A stretch of DNA of 48,292 bases from SHVO01 sp041919675 (GTDB lineage: Bacteria; Pseudomonadota; Alphaproteobacteria; Rhodospirillales; Rhodospirillaceae). Of the stretch, positions 15,478 to 26,000 are shown in pieces; within the stretch, counting starts at the first letter, position 1, and every line of letters starts with the position of its first letter. Position numbers and translations under genes: made by a program. The notes under the pieces were generated by a model, which had not been told where the DNA came from, made no database searches, and saw only the letters and a list, made by a program, of their open reading frames with translations. The DNA is taken from contig JAYRTJ010000014.1 in assembly GCA_041919675.1 (NCBI GenBank), positions 1-48,292 on the forward strand. The letters run 5' to 3'.

Positions 15478-17877
15478 GTGCCGACCGGGACGCTCGAGTT
15501 CTTAACGCCGCCGGTTCTTGTCGGACTGATCGCGGTCATCGTCCTGGTGCCGCCGGCGGCCTTCGCGCTCTGGCGTCAGCATAAATACTGGCGCGAGGCG
15601 GAACACGGCGCCAGCCGCGCGCGCTATGGCCGGACGGCCATCCAAGCCGCCCTCGAGACCGCCCCCGAAGGCTATTTCGCCTGGTTCCATCAACCGATCG
15701 CCGCCGAAGAACAAGACGCGCGCGCGCTGCCGCGTTTCAAGGAGACGGGCTACTGCTCGCGCCGCCTCGCGGTGCTGCTCGACCTGTTCCGGGGCATGGA
15801 AGCCACCTTCGACGATGTGACGGACGGCTTCGACAAGGTCTCTCAGGACCGCCTGCGCCAGGCCATCCACCAGTTGCGCAACGGCGGCGACGGCTTCCAG
15901 ATCGATCTGGCCCATAACGCCACGGGCCGGCGCATCCAGGCGCGCGGCGTGCGCGCCATCGACGCCGACAACCGGACCATGGCGGATGTCGTGTGGATGA
16001 GCGACGTGACCGAAGGCGCCGCCGCGGTCGATACGCTGACCACGGAAAGCGAAGGCCTGAAGCGCGAGGTGGCGCTCTTGAAGGCCGCGCTGAACGGGAT
16101 CGCCGAGCCGGTGTGGCTGCGCGACGACGACCTGTCGCTGATCTATTGCAATAGCGCCTATGTGAAAGCCGTGGACGGCAAGGACGCGCATGACGTGGTG
16201 ACGCGCGGGCGCGAGCTGGCGCCGCGCGTGGCCGTGCGCGAGGCGCGCGCCCTTGCGGCCGCCGCGCGCGCCTCGGGCGAAACACGCCGCACGCCGTTCC
16301 ACATGGTGATCGAAGGCAGCCGCCGCCTGATGGAAGTGACGGAAGCGCCCGTCGACAGCGAGAGCCCGAAGCCGCGCGATGAGAATGAACATGCGCGCGC
16401 GCCGTTGTTCTCGGACGGCAGCGGACGCCTGACGGCCGGTCTCGCGTACGACATCACCCGCCAGGAAGAACTGGAGGTGCGCCTGAAGCGCGAAGCCGCC
16501 GCGCATGCGGACGTGCTGGAGCGGTTGGGAACGGCCATCGCCATCTTCGGGCCGGATACGCGGCTGATCTTCTTCAACACGGCGTATGCGGCGTTGTGGG
16601 ATTTGAGCCCGGGGTGGCTGCTGGATGGGCCATCCTATGCGACGGTGCTCGACGCCTTGCGCGGCGAACGCCGCCTGCCGGAAGTCGCGGACTTCCCGGC
16701 GTACAAGGAAAAGGAACTGGCGCGCTTCAACTCCCTGATCGAGCCCACGGAAGACGTGCTGCATCTGCCGGGCGGCGGAACGCTGCGCCGCGTGATCGCG
16801 CCGCACCCCATGGGCGGCCTGCTGACCACTTACGAAGACATCACCGACCGCCTGGCCTTGGAACGGTCCTACAACACCCTCATCGCCGTGCAGCGCGAGA
16901 CCATCGACAACCTGCAGGAAGCCGTGGCCGTGTTCGGCGCGGAAGGCCAGTTGCGCCTGGCGAACCCCGCCTTCGCCGAGCTGTGGAACATCAGCGTCGA
17001 AGCCCTGCGCGAAGGCCCGGTGATGGGCGCGGTGATCGAGGCGTTCCGCGACTTCTTCGACGACGACACGATCTGGATCCGCCACCGCGCCGTGATGCTG
17101 GCCGCGCTCGACGCCGAGCGTCAGCGCCTGACGCAGCAGGGACGCGTGGTGCGGCGCGACGGATCCGTGCTGGAATTCATCTCGGTGCCGCTGCCGGACG
17201 GCGGCGCTTTGTTCTGCTACAACGACGTCTCGGCGCCGGAGCGCGTGGCGCAGCAGCTGCGCAGCCGCGCCGAAGCGCTGGCGGCCACCGACAAGCTGCG
17301 CTCGGACTTCATGAGTAATTTTTTGGTCGAGCTGGAAGCCTCGGCGCAGGCGGCGGATAAGGACCCGTCGCGCGCGCGGGTGTTCAAGATCCTGGTGGAG
17401 GACATGCGCGACCTTTCAGGAATCGATGCCGGGCAGCAGACGCTGCATTTGGATTCTTTCGACGTCCGCGCGCTGACCGACCGTATCGCCATCGCGACCC
17501 ACGAGAGCTTCAAGCAGCGCGGCAAGAAACTGATCGTGGACTGCGCCGCGGACACGGGCTGGATGGTCGGCGACGGGGCGCGCATCAAACAGACGCTGTA
17601 TCATCTCGTCATCGCCGCCCTGAAGACCACCCACGGCGACGTGGTGGCGGTGGTGGTGACGCGTGAAGGCGCGGGCGTCGTATTCGCCATCCGCTACGCA
17701 GCCCAACATGACGGCCGCACGCCCGCTCTCAGTATTCATCTCGCCCAGCGGATCACCGATCTGCACGGCGGCAGCCTGACCACCAAGGCCGACGGCGGGG
17801 ATACCGTCGTCACGGTGCTGCTGCCGTCGGGCGGCAAACCGGCCGATGGAAAATCAAAGTGGGCGGCGACGTCGTAA
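15478..17877 (+). CDS. PAS-domain sensor, degenerate histidine kinase
   Basis: A 799-residue protein starting at GTG (GAGGAG upstream). One N-terminal membrane segment (about residues 10-30) is followed by a long PAS-rich part, with PAS-like cores near residues 205-250 (AALNGIAEPVWLRDDDLSLI), 345-380 and 480-520. The C-terminal kinase region is recognisable but altered. At the H-box, DFMSNFLVELEAS carries Val617 where kinases have His (NVSHELRTP). The N-box is DGARIKQTLYHLVIAALKTT without the usual Asn, and glycine-rich ATP boxes are lost, although DLHGGSL near the end survives. It probably senses or scaffolds rather than autophosphorylates, like DivL-type pseudokinases; orthology to DivL is not shown. 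It lies three bases from tsaE. Confidence 0.85.
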   Translation: MPTGTLEFLTPPVLVGLIAVIVLVPPAAFALWRQHKYWREAEHGASRARYGRTAIQAALETAPEGYFAWFHQPIAAEEQDARALPRFKETGYCSRRLAVLLDLFRGMEATFDDVTDGFDKVSQDRLRQAIHQLRNGGDGFQIDLAHNATGRRIQARGVRAIDADNRTMADVVWMSDVTEGAAAVDTLTTESEGLKREVALLKAALNGIAEPVWLRDDDLSLIYCNSAYVKAVDGKDAHDVVTRGRELAPRVAVREARALAAAARASGETRRTPFHMVIEGSRRLMEVTEAPVDSESPKPRDENEHARAPLFSDGSGRLTAGLAYDITRQEELEVRLKREAAAHADVLERLGTAIAIFGPDTRLIFFNTAYAALWDLSPGWLLDGPSYATVLDALRGERRLPEVADFPAYKEKELARFNSLIEPTEDVLHLPGGGTLRRVIAPHPMGGLLTTYEDITDRLALERSYNTLIAVQRETIDNLQEAVAVFGAEGQLRLANPAFAELWNISVEALREGPVMGAVIEAFRDFFDDDTIWIRHRAVMLAALDAERQRLTQQGRVVRRDGSVLEFISVPLPDGGALFCYNDVSAPERVAQQLRSRAEALAATDKLRSDFMSNFLVELEASAQAADKDPSRARVFKILVEDMRDLSGIDAGQQTLHLDSFDVRALTDRIAIATHESFKQRGKKLIVDCAADTGWMVGDGARIKQTLYHLVIAALKTTHGDVVAVVVTREGAGVVFAIRYAAQHDGRTPALSIHLAQRITDLHGGSLTTKADGGDTVVTVLLPSGGKPADGKSKWAATS

Positions 17878-17880
17878 GCC

Positions 17881-18360
17881 ATGAGCGACCTGCCGCTTCT
17901 GACCGACATCGCATTACCGACCGAGGACGACACCGTCGCCCTTGGGACCGCGCTGGCCGGCGTCGTGCGGGCGGGCGATGTCATCGCCTTGAACGGCCCC
18001 TTGGGCGCGGGAAAAACCACTCTCGCGCGCGGCTTCATCACGGCGCTGACGCAGGTTGACGAAGACGTGGTGAGCCCGACCTTCACCCTGGTCCAGGTCT
18101 ATGATGCGCAAACCGCGCCGATATGGCATTTCGACCTGTACCGGCTGACCGCGGTTCAGGACGTCTTGGAACTGGGCTGGGACGAGGCCTTGAGCGGGGG
18201 GATCAGCGTGGTGGAATGGCCGGAGCGCCTGGGCGCGCTGTTGCCGAAGAACCGCCTCGACGTGGTGCTGAGCTCACGTCCCGGAAGCAACGAACGGCGC
18301 GCGGCGCTGCACGGCGGCGCACAGTGGAAGGACCGGATCGCGGATATGAAGCATGACTGA
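17881..18360 (+). CDS. tsaE: tRNA t6A biosynthesis ATPase TsaE
   Basis: A 159-residue P-loop protein. Walker A GPLGAGKT is at residues 39-46, and the family block VVSPTFTLVQVYD and WHFDLYRL follow; GGISVVEWPERLG holds the conserved tryptophan. TsaE works with TsaB and TsaD to place threonylcarbamoyl on A37 of ANN-decoding tRNAs; those partners are not in the window. It starts three bases after the sensor gene and overlaps the next gene by eight bases. Confidence 0.95.
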   Translation: MSDLPLLTDIALPTEDDTVALGTALAGVVRAGDVIALNGPLGAGKTTLARGFITALTQVDEDVVSPTFTLVQVYDAQTAPIWHFDLYRLTAVQDVLELGWDEALSGGISVVEWPERLGALLPKNRLDVVLSSRPGSNERRAALHGGAQWKDRIADMKHD

Positions 18361-19354
18361 CACCCGTGAAGGCGTGATCGCGGACTTCCTGCGCAAACAC
18401 GAATGGCACGAGGCCGCGCGCGGCCGGCTGGCGGGCGACGCCTCGTTCCGTAAATACGATCGGTTGAATGGGCCCAAAGGCCCCGCGGTGCTGATGGACG
18501 CGCCGCCGCCGCATGAAGACGTGCGCCCCTTCGTGCGCATCGCCAAGCACCTGTTCAAACACGGCTTCGGCGTGCCGGAGATTTTCGCCGAGGATCACGA
18601 CGCGGGGCTCTTGCTGCTCGAGGATCTGGGCGACGACACCTACACACGCCTGCTGGCGCGCGGGCACAACGAACGTGAACTCTACGCCCTAGCCATCGAC
18701 GCGTTGACCGCCTTGCACAAGCTGCCGCCGGTCGACGCCATTCCGGACGGCGTGAGCCCTTACGGCATGCCGCGCCTGGTGGAGGAAGTGAGCCGCGTGA
18801 ACAGCTGGTACCGTCAGCTGGTGAGCGCGCCGCCCTTGTCGCCGCATGTGGAGCGGGCGTTCGGCGAGATCTGGGCGAAGATCCTGCCGCGGGCGTGGAA
18901 GGCGCCCACGGCACTCGTTCTGTTCGACTTCCATATCGACAACCTGATGCTGATCAAGGGGCGGAGCGGTTTGGGGTCCTGCGGCATTCTCGATTTCCAG
19001 GACGCGGTGGCGGGGCCGGTGACCTACGATCTGATGTCGCTGCTGGAAGACGCGCGGCGCGACATCGACCCAAACCTGGTCGCGGACATGAAGGCGCGTT
19101 ATCTCGAAGCCTTCCCGCACATCCGGCGCGAGGATTTCGATCTGTCGTGGGCGGTGATGGCGGCGCAGCGCCATACGCGCGTCATCGGCACCTTCGCGCG
19201 CCTGAAATTGCGCGACAACAAGCCGCACTATCTGGTCCATATGCCGCGCCTGTGGCGCTACATGGATGTGTGCCTCGCGCACCCCGCCCTCGCCGACCTG
19301 AAGGCCTGGTTCGATACGCATTATCCTCCGGCGCTGCGGGCGGTGTCCGCATGA
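18353..19354 (+). CDS. amgK: Aminosugar kinase AmgK (APH family)
   Basis: A 333-residue aminoglycoside-phosphotransferase-fold kinase. The catalytic loop LVLFDFHIDNLML and metal motif GILDFQDAVAGPVTYDL are intact, and DASFRKYDRL lies at the nucleotide-binding start. AmgK phosphorylates N-acetylmuramate and N-acetylglucosamine at the anomeric position in peptidoglycan recycling that bypasses de novo UDP-MurNAc synthesis. The assignment rests on family plus the immediately following MurU-type gene, with a four-base ATGA overlap. The older label 'aminoglycoside phosphotransferase' would mislead; no resistance role is implied. Confidence 0.88.
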   Translation: MTDTREGVIADFLRKHEWHEAARGRLAGDASFRKYDRLNGPKGPAVLMDAPPPHEDVRPFVRIAKHLFKHGFGVPEIFAEDHDAGLLLLEDLGDDTYTRLLARGHNERELYALAIDALTALHKLPPVDAIPDGVSPYGMPRLVEEVSRVNSWYRQLVSAPPLSPHVERAFGEIWAKILPRAWKAPTALVLFDFHIDNLMLIKGRSGLGSCGILDFQDAVAGPVTYDLMSLLEDARRDIDPNLVADMKARYLEAFPHIRREDFDLSWAVMAAQRHTRVIGTFARLKLRDNKPHYLVHMPRLWRYMDVCLAHPALADLKAWFDTHYPPALRAVSA

Positions 19355-20064
19355 TGCCGCAGCGCGCCATGCTGCTGGCGGCGGGACTGGGGCAGCGCAT
19401 GCGCCCGGTGACCGACGTGATGCCCAAGCCCATGGTGAAGGTGGGCGGGAAGAGCCTGATCGACTGGACCCTGGACGCGCTGGACGACGCGGGCGTGCCC
19501 GAGGCCGTGGTCAACGTGCATTACCTGGCGCCGCTGTTGGTGAAGCATCTGGCGGGGCGCACACGGCCGAGAGTCGTGATCTCGGATGAAACCGCGCAGC
19601 TCCTGGATACGGGCGGCGGCGTGACCAAGGCGCTGCCCTTGCTGGGCGGCGATCCGTTCTTTGTGTGCAATTGCGATGCGATCATCGCGGGCGGCACGCC
19701 GGCGGCGCAGCGTCTTGCTAACGGCTGGAGCGACGACCTCGACGTGCTCATGCTGGTGCATCCGCGCGCCGGCGCCCACGGCTTCGACGGTCCGGGCGAT
19801 TTTTTTGTCGATGCCGAGGGCCGCATGGCGCGACGCGGCACGGCGGCCCAAGCGCCTTATGTGTACGCGGGACTGTTCATCATCCATCCGCGCACTCTTG
19901 CGGGCGCCAAGGCGGAACCCTTCTCGCTGAATAAAATCTGGAACGCGGCGATCGCGGCGGACCGTATGCGCGCCGTCGTTCACGACGGGCGCTGGTATCA
20001 CGTGGGCACGCCGGAAGCGATCGGCGAAACCGAAACCCTTCTCGCACAAGAACATGAAAAGTAG
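19351..20064 (+). CDS. murU: MurNAc-1-phosphate uridylyltransferase, MurU-type
   Basis: A 237-residue nucleotidyltransferase. The signature AMLLAAGLGQRMRPVTDVMP and KPMVKVGGKSLIDW are at the start. DTGGGVTKALPLLGGDPFFV and the metal-binding VCNCDAII follow, with DGRWYHVGTPEAI at the C-terminus. MurU converts MurNAc-1-phosphate, the AmgK product, to UDP-MurNAc. A start at 19351 overlaps amgK in ATGA; the ATG at 19354 is equally possible. It overlaps addB by 11 bases. Confidence 0.9.
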   Translation: MMPQRAMLLAAGLGQRMRPVTDVMPKPMVKVGGKSLIDWTLDALDDAGVPEAVVNVHYLAPLLVKHLAGRTRPRVVISDETAQLLDTGGGVTKALPLLGGDPFFVCNCDAIIAGGTPAAQRLANGWSDDLDVLMLVHPRAGAHGFDGPGDFFVDAEGRMARRGTAAQAPYVYAGLFIIHPRTLAGAKAEPFSLNKIWNAAIAADRMRAVVHDGRWYHVGTPEAIGETETLLAQEHEK

Positions 20065-23038
20065 CGGGGAAAGCTGGCGAAGTTTAGCCACCGCGAAACC
20101 GGCGGTCTTCACGATCCCGGCGCGCCTGTCTTTTGTCGACGTGCTGGCGCGCGGAATCCTGGCGGACGCCGGCGGCGATCCCCTCGCCCTGACGCGCATC
20201 ACAATTCTGCTGCCCACGCGCCGCGCGTGCCGGTCCTTGCGTGAAGCCTTCCTGCGTTTGAGCGGCGGCACGCCGGTGCTGTTGCCGCGCATGATGCCGC
20301 TGAACGATCTCGACGAAGAAGACGCGCTGTTCAGCGGCTTTGCGTCGGCGGAGACCTTGGCGTCGATCCCGCCGGCCATCGCGCCCCTGAAGCGCCAACT
20401 GTTCCTCGCGCGCCTGATCCAGTCGCGGAAAGTGGCGGGGCGCGCACCCCATCTGGAAGAGGCTTTGCATCTGGCCGCCGAACTCGCGCGGCTGATCGAT
20501 CAGGTGCAGACGGAGCAGCTCGATTTCGCGCGTCTCAAGAACCTGGTTCCGGACGCCTACGCCGAGCACTGGAAAGAGACGCTGGCGTTCCTGGAGATCG
20601 TGACCAGGCTGTGGCCGAAGGTCTTAGAGGAAGACGGCACCCTCGATCCCGTGGAACACCGCAACCGCGTCTTTGCCGCGCAGGCCGCCGCATGGACAGC
20701 GCATGCGCCGGGCCCGGTGATCGCGGCGGGGTCCACGGGCAGCGTGCCGGCGACGGCGGACCTGCTGCTGGCGATCGCAAATATGCCCGAGGGCTGCGTT
20801 GTGTTTCCGGGACTGGATCAAGCGCTGGACGACGCGGGCTGGGACGCGCTGGACGAGACGCATCCGCAGTATGGGATGAAGGAACTGCTCGGGCGCCTGA
20901 ACCTCGCGCGTGAAGACGTATGCCTATGGCCGGATACCAAGGGCGCCGAAACGCCGCGTGAAACGCTGATCACCGAAACGATGCGCCCCGCCGAAACCAC
21001 GGAAAGCTGGCGCGCGCTGGCGGGCATCTGCGAGGACGCCATCGCGGCGCTGGCGCGTGTGGACTGTCCGGGCGCGCGCGAGGAAGCCGAGGCGATCTCT
21101 TTCATCATGCGCGAGGCGCTGGAAACACCGGAGCGCACCTGCGCGCTGGTGACGCCGGACCGGCGCCTGGCGGAGCGGGTAAGCGCCGAGTTGAAGCGCT
21201 GGAAGATCGATATCGACGATTCCGCGGGGCGGAGTCTGGACCGCACGCCCGTCGGCACGTTCCTCAGATTAACCGCTGCGATGGTGGCAGAAGAGTTCGC
21301 GCCGGTCGCGACCTTGGCGGCCTGCAAACATCCGCTGGCGGCGGCTGGACTGGACGAGGTGATCTTCCGCACCGGCACACGCGCGGCGGAACGCTTCATG
21401 CTGCGCGGACCGCGTCCGGCGGCGGGGCTTGAGGGCCTCAAGGGCCTGACGGCAACACTGACCCATCATCAGCGCGATATCATGCGCTGGACGGAACGGC
21501 TGGAGGCTTGTTTCAAGGCCTTCGCGGACATTATGGCGAAAGAGGACGTGGCGCTCGATGAAGTGCTGAACGCGCACATGGAAGCCGCCGAAGCGTTCGC
21601 CGAGACGCCGGAGAAACCGGGGCCCTTGCGCCTGTGGGCGGGCGAGGACGGCGAAACACTGGCGGCCTTCGCGGCGGAACTGGCGCAGTACGGCGGTTCC
21701 GTGCCGCGTTTCGCGCCGCGCCTTTATCCGGCGGTCCTGAACGCGCTGCTGACGGGCCAGGTGGTGCGTCCGAAATTCGGCAAACATCCAAGGCTCGCGG
21801 TGCTGGGGCCCTTGGAAGCGCGCTTGCAGCGCTTCGATGTGTTGATCCTGTCGGGGCTCAATGAGGGCACATGGCCCGGCGACGCGCCGGCGGATCCGTG
21901 GATGAGCCGGCCGATGCGCGCGGCCTTTGGTTTGCCGTCCCCGGAACGGCGCGTGGGCCTCGCGGCGCACGACGTGGCGCAGGCCCTGTGCGCGCCGCGT
22001 GTGATCATGACGCGCGCCGTGAAGGCGGACGGCACGCCGACGGTGCCCTCCAGATGGTTGATGCGTCTCGAGCAGGTCATCAAGGCGGCGGGCCTTTGGG
22101 GCACATGGCGCGCGGCGAACGCGCCGTGGCTGGCGTGGGCGAACGCGCTTTCGCATCCGGCGCAGTTCACCGCGGCGAAGCCGCCCGCGCCGCGCCCGCC
22201 GGTGGCCGCGCGGCCGCGCAAACTCTCCGTCACACAGATCGAGACCTGGATGCGCGACCCCTACGGGATCTATGCGCGCTACGTGCTGGGGCTCGAAGCG
22301 CTGCCGGATCTCGATCAGGACGCCAGCCTCGCGGACTACGGCTCGCTGACCCATAAGGCCCTGCAGGATTTCATCACCGCTTATCCGGCGGGCCCGCTGC
22401 CCGAGGACGCGCAAGAGCAACTCTGCGGCATCGGCAGACGCCTGTTCGACACCGGGACCGTGCGGCCCGCCGTGATGGCCTTCTGGTGGCCGCGCTTCGA
22501 GCGCATCGCAGCCTGGTTCGTCGCCCATGAGCGCGTCCGGCGCGATGTGCTGAAACGCGCCCACGTGGAGCGCGGCGGGAAGATGGTGCTCGACGGCCCG
22601 GCGGGACCCTTTACCCTCACCGCCAAAGCCGACCGCATCGACGAGACGTCGAGCGGTCTTGTGGTGATCGACTACAAGACGGGAGCGGTGCCCACGGACA
22701 AGATGGTGAACGCGGGTTATTCGCCGCAACTGCCGCTGGAAGCGGCCATGGCGCTGGCGGGCGCGTTCGAGGGCGTGCCGCGCGCGGCGGTGGATGAGAT
22801 CGCGTTCTGGGCGCTGCACGGACGCAAGGAGGGCGGCAACGCGAACGCCGTGAAGGGTGACGCGGCGGAACTGGCCAAGGCGGCGCATGAAGGCCTCGCG
22901 CGCCTGATCGCGGCCTTCGACGATCCGAACACGCCCTACGAAGCGCGGCCCAACCCGGATATCGCGCCGGCCTATAGCGATTATCTGCACCTCGCCCGCG
23001 TGAAGGAGTGGATCTCGGCCGGGGAGGACGAGGCATGA
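20054..23038 (+). CDS. addB: AddB, double-strand break repair subunit
   Basis: A 994-residue alphaproteobacterial AddB. The N-terminal half is a helicase-like fold without intact ATPase motifs, opening with LARGILADAGGDPLALTRIT and the LLPTRRACRSLREAF block. The middle carries VLGPLEARLQRFDVLILSGL and NEGTWPGDAPADPWMSRPMR. The C-terminal RecB-type nuclease has ADRID and VIDYKTGAVP (about residues 865-885). With AddA it resects DNA ends and loads RecA at Chi-like sites. It overlaps addA in ATGA and murU in 11 bases, so murU-addB-addA are one transcription unit. Confidence 0.94.
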   Translation: MKSSGESWRSLATAKPAVFTIPARLSFVDVLARGILADAGGDPLALTRITILLPTRRACRSLREAFLRLSGGTPVLLPRMMPLNDLDEEDALFSGFASAETLASIPPAIAPLKRQLFLARLIQSRKVAGRAPHLEEALHLAAELARLIDQVQTEQLDFARLKNLVPDAYAEHWKETLAFLEIVTRLWPKVLEEDGTLDPVEHRNRVFAAQAAAWTAHAPGPVIAAGSTGSVPATADLLLAIANMPEGCVVFPGLDQALDDAGWDALDETHPQYGMKELLGRLNLAREDVCLWPDTKGAETPRETLITETMRPAETTESWRALAGICEDAIAALARVDCPGAREEAEAISFIMREALETPERTCALVTPDRRLAERVSAELKRWKIDIDDSAGRSLDRTPVGTFLRLTAAMVAEEFAPVATLAACKHPLAAAGLDEVIFRTGTRAAERFMLRGPRPAAGLEGLKGLTATLTHHQRDIMRWTERLEACFKAFADIMAKEDVALDEVLNAHMEAAEAFAETPEKPGPLRLWAGEDGETLAAFAAELAQYGGSVPRFAPRLYPAVLNALLTGQVVRPKFGKHPRLAVLGPLEARLQRFDVLILSGLNEGTWPGDAPADPWMSRPMRAAFGLPSPERRVGLAAHDVAQALCAPRVIMTRAVKADGTPTVPSRWLMRLEQVIKAAGLWGTWRAANAPWLAWANALSHPAQFTAAKPPAPRPPVAARPRKLSVTQIETWMRDPYGIYARYVLGLEALPDLDQDASLADYGSLTHKALQDFITAYPAGPLPEDAQEQLCGIGRRLFDTGTVRPAVMAFWWPRFERIAAWFVAHERVRRDVLKRAHVERGGKMVLDGPAGPFTLTAKADRIDETSSGLVVIDYKTGAVPTDKMVNAGYSPQLPLEAAMALAGAFEGVPRAAVDEIAFWALHGRKEGGNANAVKGDAAELAKAAHEGLARLIAAFDDPNTPYEARPNPDIAPAYSDYLHLARVKEWISAGEDEA

Positions 23039-26000
23039 GCGCCGCCGCGCCCATCCAGATCGCCGAGCGCACCCAGAAGCGCGCCGCGCACCCCGCGAAA
23101 AGTGTTTGGGTGAGCGCCTCGGCGGGCTCGGGCAAAACCAAAGTGCTGACGGACCGCGTGCTGGCGCTGCTGCTGACCGGCACCGCCCCCCACAAAATTC
23201 TATGCCTGACCTTCACCAAGGCGGCCGCCGCCGAGATGAGCAACCGCATCAACGAGCGGCTGGCGTCCTGGGTGACCATGGACGAGGACACGCTGTGGAA
23301 CCAGCTCGCGGCGCTGCATCCGGAGACACCGGATCGCCTGCTGCTGGACCGCGCGCGGCGCCTGTTCGCCCAGGTTCTGGATGCGCCGGGCGGGCTGTCG
23401 ATCTCGACCATTCACGGCTTTTGCCAGTCGTTATTAAAGCGCTTCCCGTTGGAAGCGGGCGTGACGCCGCATTTCACGGTGATGGACGAACGCGACGCGC
23501 GGGAAGCCTTGGCGGCGGCACAGGAGCTTTGCATCGCGCATGCGCACCGGGGTGATGACGCGGACCTCGCCGAGGCCTTGAAGCTGATCACGGCGCGGGT
23601 CCATGAGACGCATTTCGCCGACCTGATGGACTCGCTGGCGGGCTGCCGGACCAAGCTCGCGCGCATGTTCGAAGCTCACGGCGGGCTCGCAAATGTCGCG
23701 CAGGCGCTGCGGCGCAAGTTGAGCCTGCCGGAAGACGCGACGGAACTCTCGCTGCTGACGGACGCCTGCAAGGAGGCCGCCTTCGACGGCGCGTCCTTGA
23801 GGCGCGTGTGCGGCGCGCTCGACAGCGGCTCGGCGACGGATAAGGACCGCGCGGCGTTGCTGCGCGCCTGGCTGTCGGCGGAAGACACACGTATCGCCGG
23901 GTTCGAGACCTATGCCGGCGCGTTCCTGACCCTGGAAGACGAACAGCGCGCGCGGCTGGCGACGAAAGCCGTCGTCACCGCCCTGCCCGACGCGATCGCG
24001 ATTTTGGAAACCGAAGCGCGGCGGGTCAGAGAAATCCGTTTGCTGTGCAAGGCCGCGCGGGTGGCCGCGAATACGGAGGCTCTCCTGCGTCTTGGCGCGC
24101 GCATGCTGGAGATCTATTCCGCCGAGAAGTCGCGGCGCGGGCTGCTGGATTATGACGATCTGATCCAGACCGCGCGCCGCCTGGTGGAGCGCGACGGCGC
24201 CGCCGCCTGGGTGTTGTACAAGCTCGACGGCGGGCTCGATCACATCCTGATCGACGAAGCGCAGGATACGAATCCGGACCAATGGGCCATCGTGGATGCG
24301 CTGACACGCGAATTCTTCGCGGGCGAAGGCGCGCATGAGCAGATTTCACTGAACCCGCGCACGGTGTTCGCGGTGGGCGACCGCAAGCAGTCGATCTACG
24401 GCTTCCAGGGCGCGGCGCCTGACGAGTTCGACCGGATGCGGAAAGTGCTGGAGAACCGCGTGACCGGCGCGAACCAAGCCTGGGGCAGCGAAGACCTGTT
24501 CGTGTCGTTCCGCTCGGTGAAGGCGGTGCTGGACGCGGTGGATCACGTGTTTCTCCAACCCGGCGCGCGCGACGGGGTCGCGGTCGGCGATGAGGACATC
24601 ACCCACCGCGCCGCGCGCGAAGGCAACGCAGGGCTGGTGGAGCTGTGGGCGCCCGTCGAACCCGAGGCGACCGACGAGGTTCAGCCCTGGATGCCGCCGG
24701 TGGAGCGCAAGCGCGGAGATTCGCCGCCCGCACGGCTGGCGGCGCTCGTGGCCAAGCGCATCGACAAGATGCTGCGGTCCGGTGAAGCGCTGGAGTCCAA
24801 AGGCCGCGCCATCCGCGCCGGGGACATCATGGTGCTGGTGCGCCGGCGGACGGGGTTTGTCGAAGACCTGGTGCGCCATTTGAAAACGCTGAAGGTGCCC
24901 GTGGCCGGTGTGGACCGCATGGTGCTCACCGACCAGATGGCGGTGATGGACCTGATGGCGCTGGGCGCGTTCCTCTTGCTGCCGGAAGACGACCTGACGC
25001 TGGCCACGGTGCTGAAGGGCCCGCTGGTGGGCCTGACGGAAGAAGAGCTGTTCGTCCTGGCGCATGGGCGCGGCGACAAGCGCCTGTGGGATGTGCTGAC
25101 CGCGCACGCGGGAAGCACGTCGCGGCTTGGCGCGGCGCGTGCGGTGCTCGCCGATCTTCTGGCGAAGACGGATTATCTGACGCCGGTGGAATTGTACGGC
25201 CATGTGCTGGTGGCCTGCGAGGGGCGCAAAAAGCTGCTGGCGCGCCTCGGCCTCGACGCGGAAGATCCCATCGACGAATTCATGACCCTGGCGCTGTCCT
25301 ACCAGGACGATCATGCGCCGTCGCTGCAAGGCTTCCTGCATTGGCTGTCGGCGGGCGACGCCGAGATCAAGCGCGACCTCGACAGCACGGGCAGCGACGC
25401 GGTGCGCGTGATCACGGTGCACGGCGCGAAAGGCTTGCAGGCCCCGATCGTGTTCCTGCCCGATACGATGCAGACACCGACGTTCCAGGACCGCTTGTTG
25501 TGGACCGACGGCGAGAGGCCCTTGATGCTGTGGTGCGCGGCGGCAAAGGAGATCGATCCGGCGACGAAGGCCCTGCGTCAATCCCTCGCCGACGCGCAGG
25601 CCCGCGAATATCGCCGCCTTCTTTATGTGGCGATGACGCGCGCAGAGGACCGTTTGTATGTCTGCGGCTGGCGGAACAAGCGCGCCGGCGATGGGGCTTC
25701 GAGCTGGTACGACCTGATCCGGGCCGGCCTTGCGGCCTCGATGTCGGAGACGACGACCGATCCGTTCCTTGAGAGCGATGGAACGCTGAGCGGCGCCGAG
25801 GTCGTGCGCTTAAGCTCGCGTCAAGACAAACCGCCGAAGGAAGACAAGAAAGCCGCGGCCGTTGCCGCTTCTTCCGCTTTGCCGGACTGGACCCGCAAGG
25901 ATGCGCCGCCGGAAGCGATCCCGCCGCGGCCGCTCGCGCCGTCGCGCGCGGTCCTGGACGATCCGCCGGTGAACTCGCCGCTGAACGATACGCGGACGCG

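Noticed and set aside
15357..15539. Short open frame spanning the run of N
   Set aside because: It depends on undetermined bases and matches no family.
18353..19354. Aminoglycoside resistance phosphotransferase
   Set aside because: The fold is shared, but the overlap with a MurU-type gene and housekeeping context indicate the aminosugar kinase AmgK.
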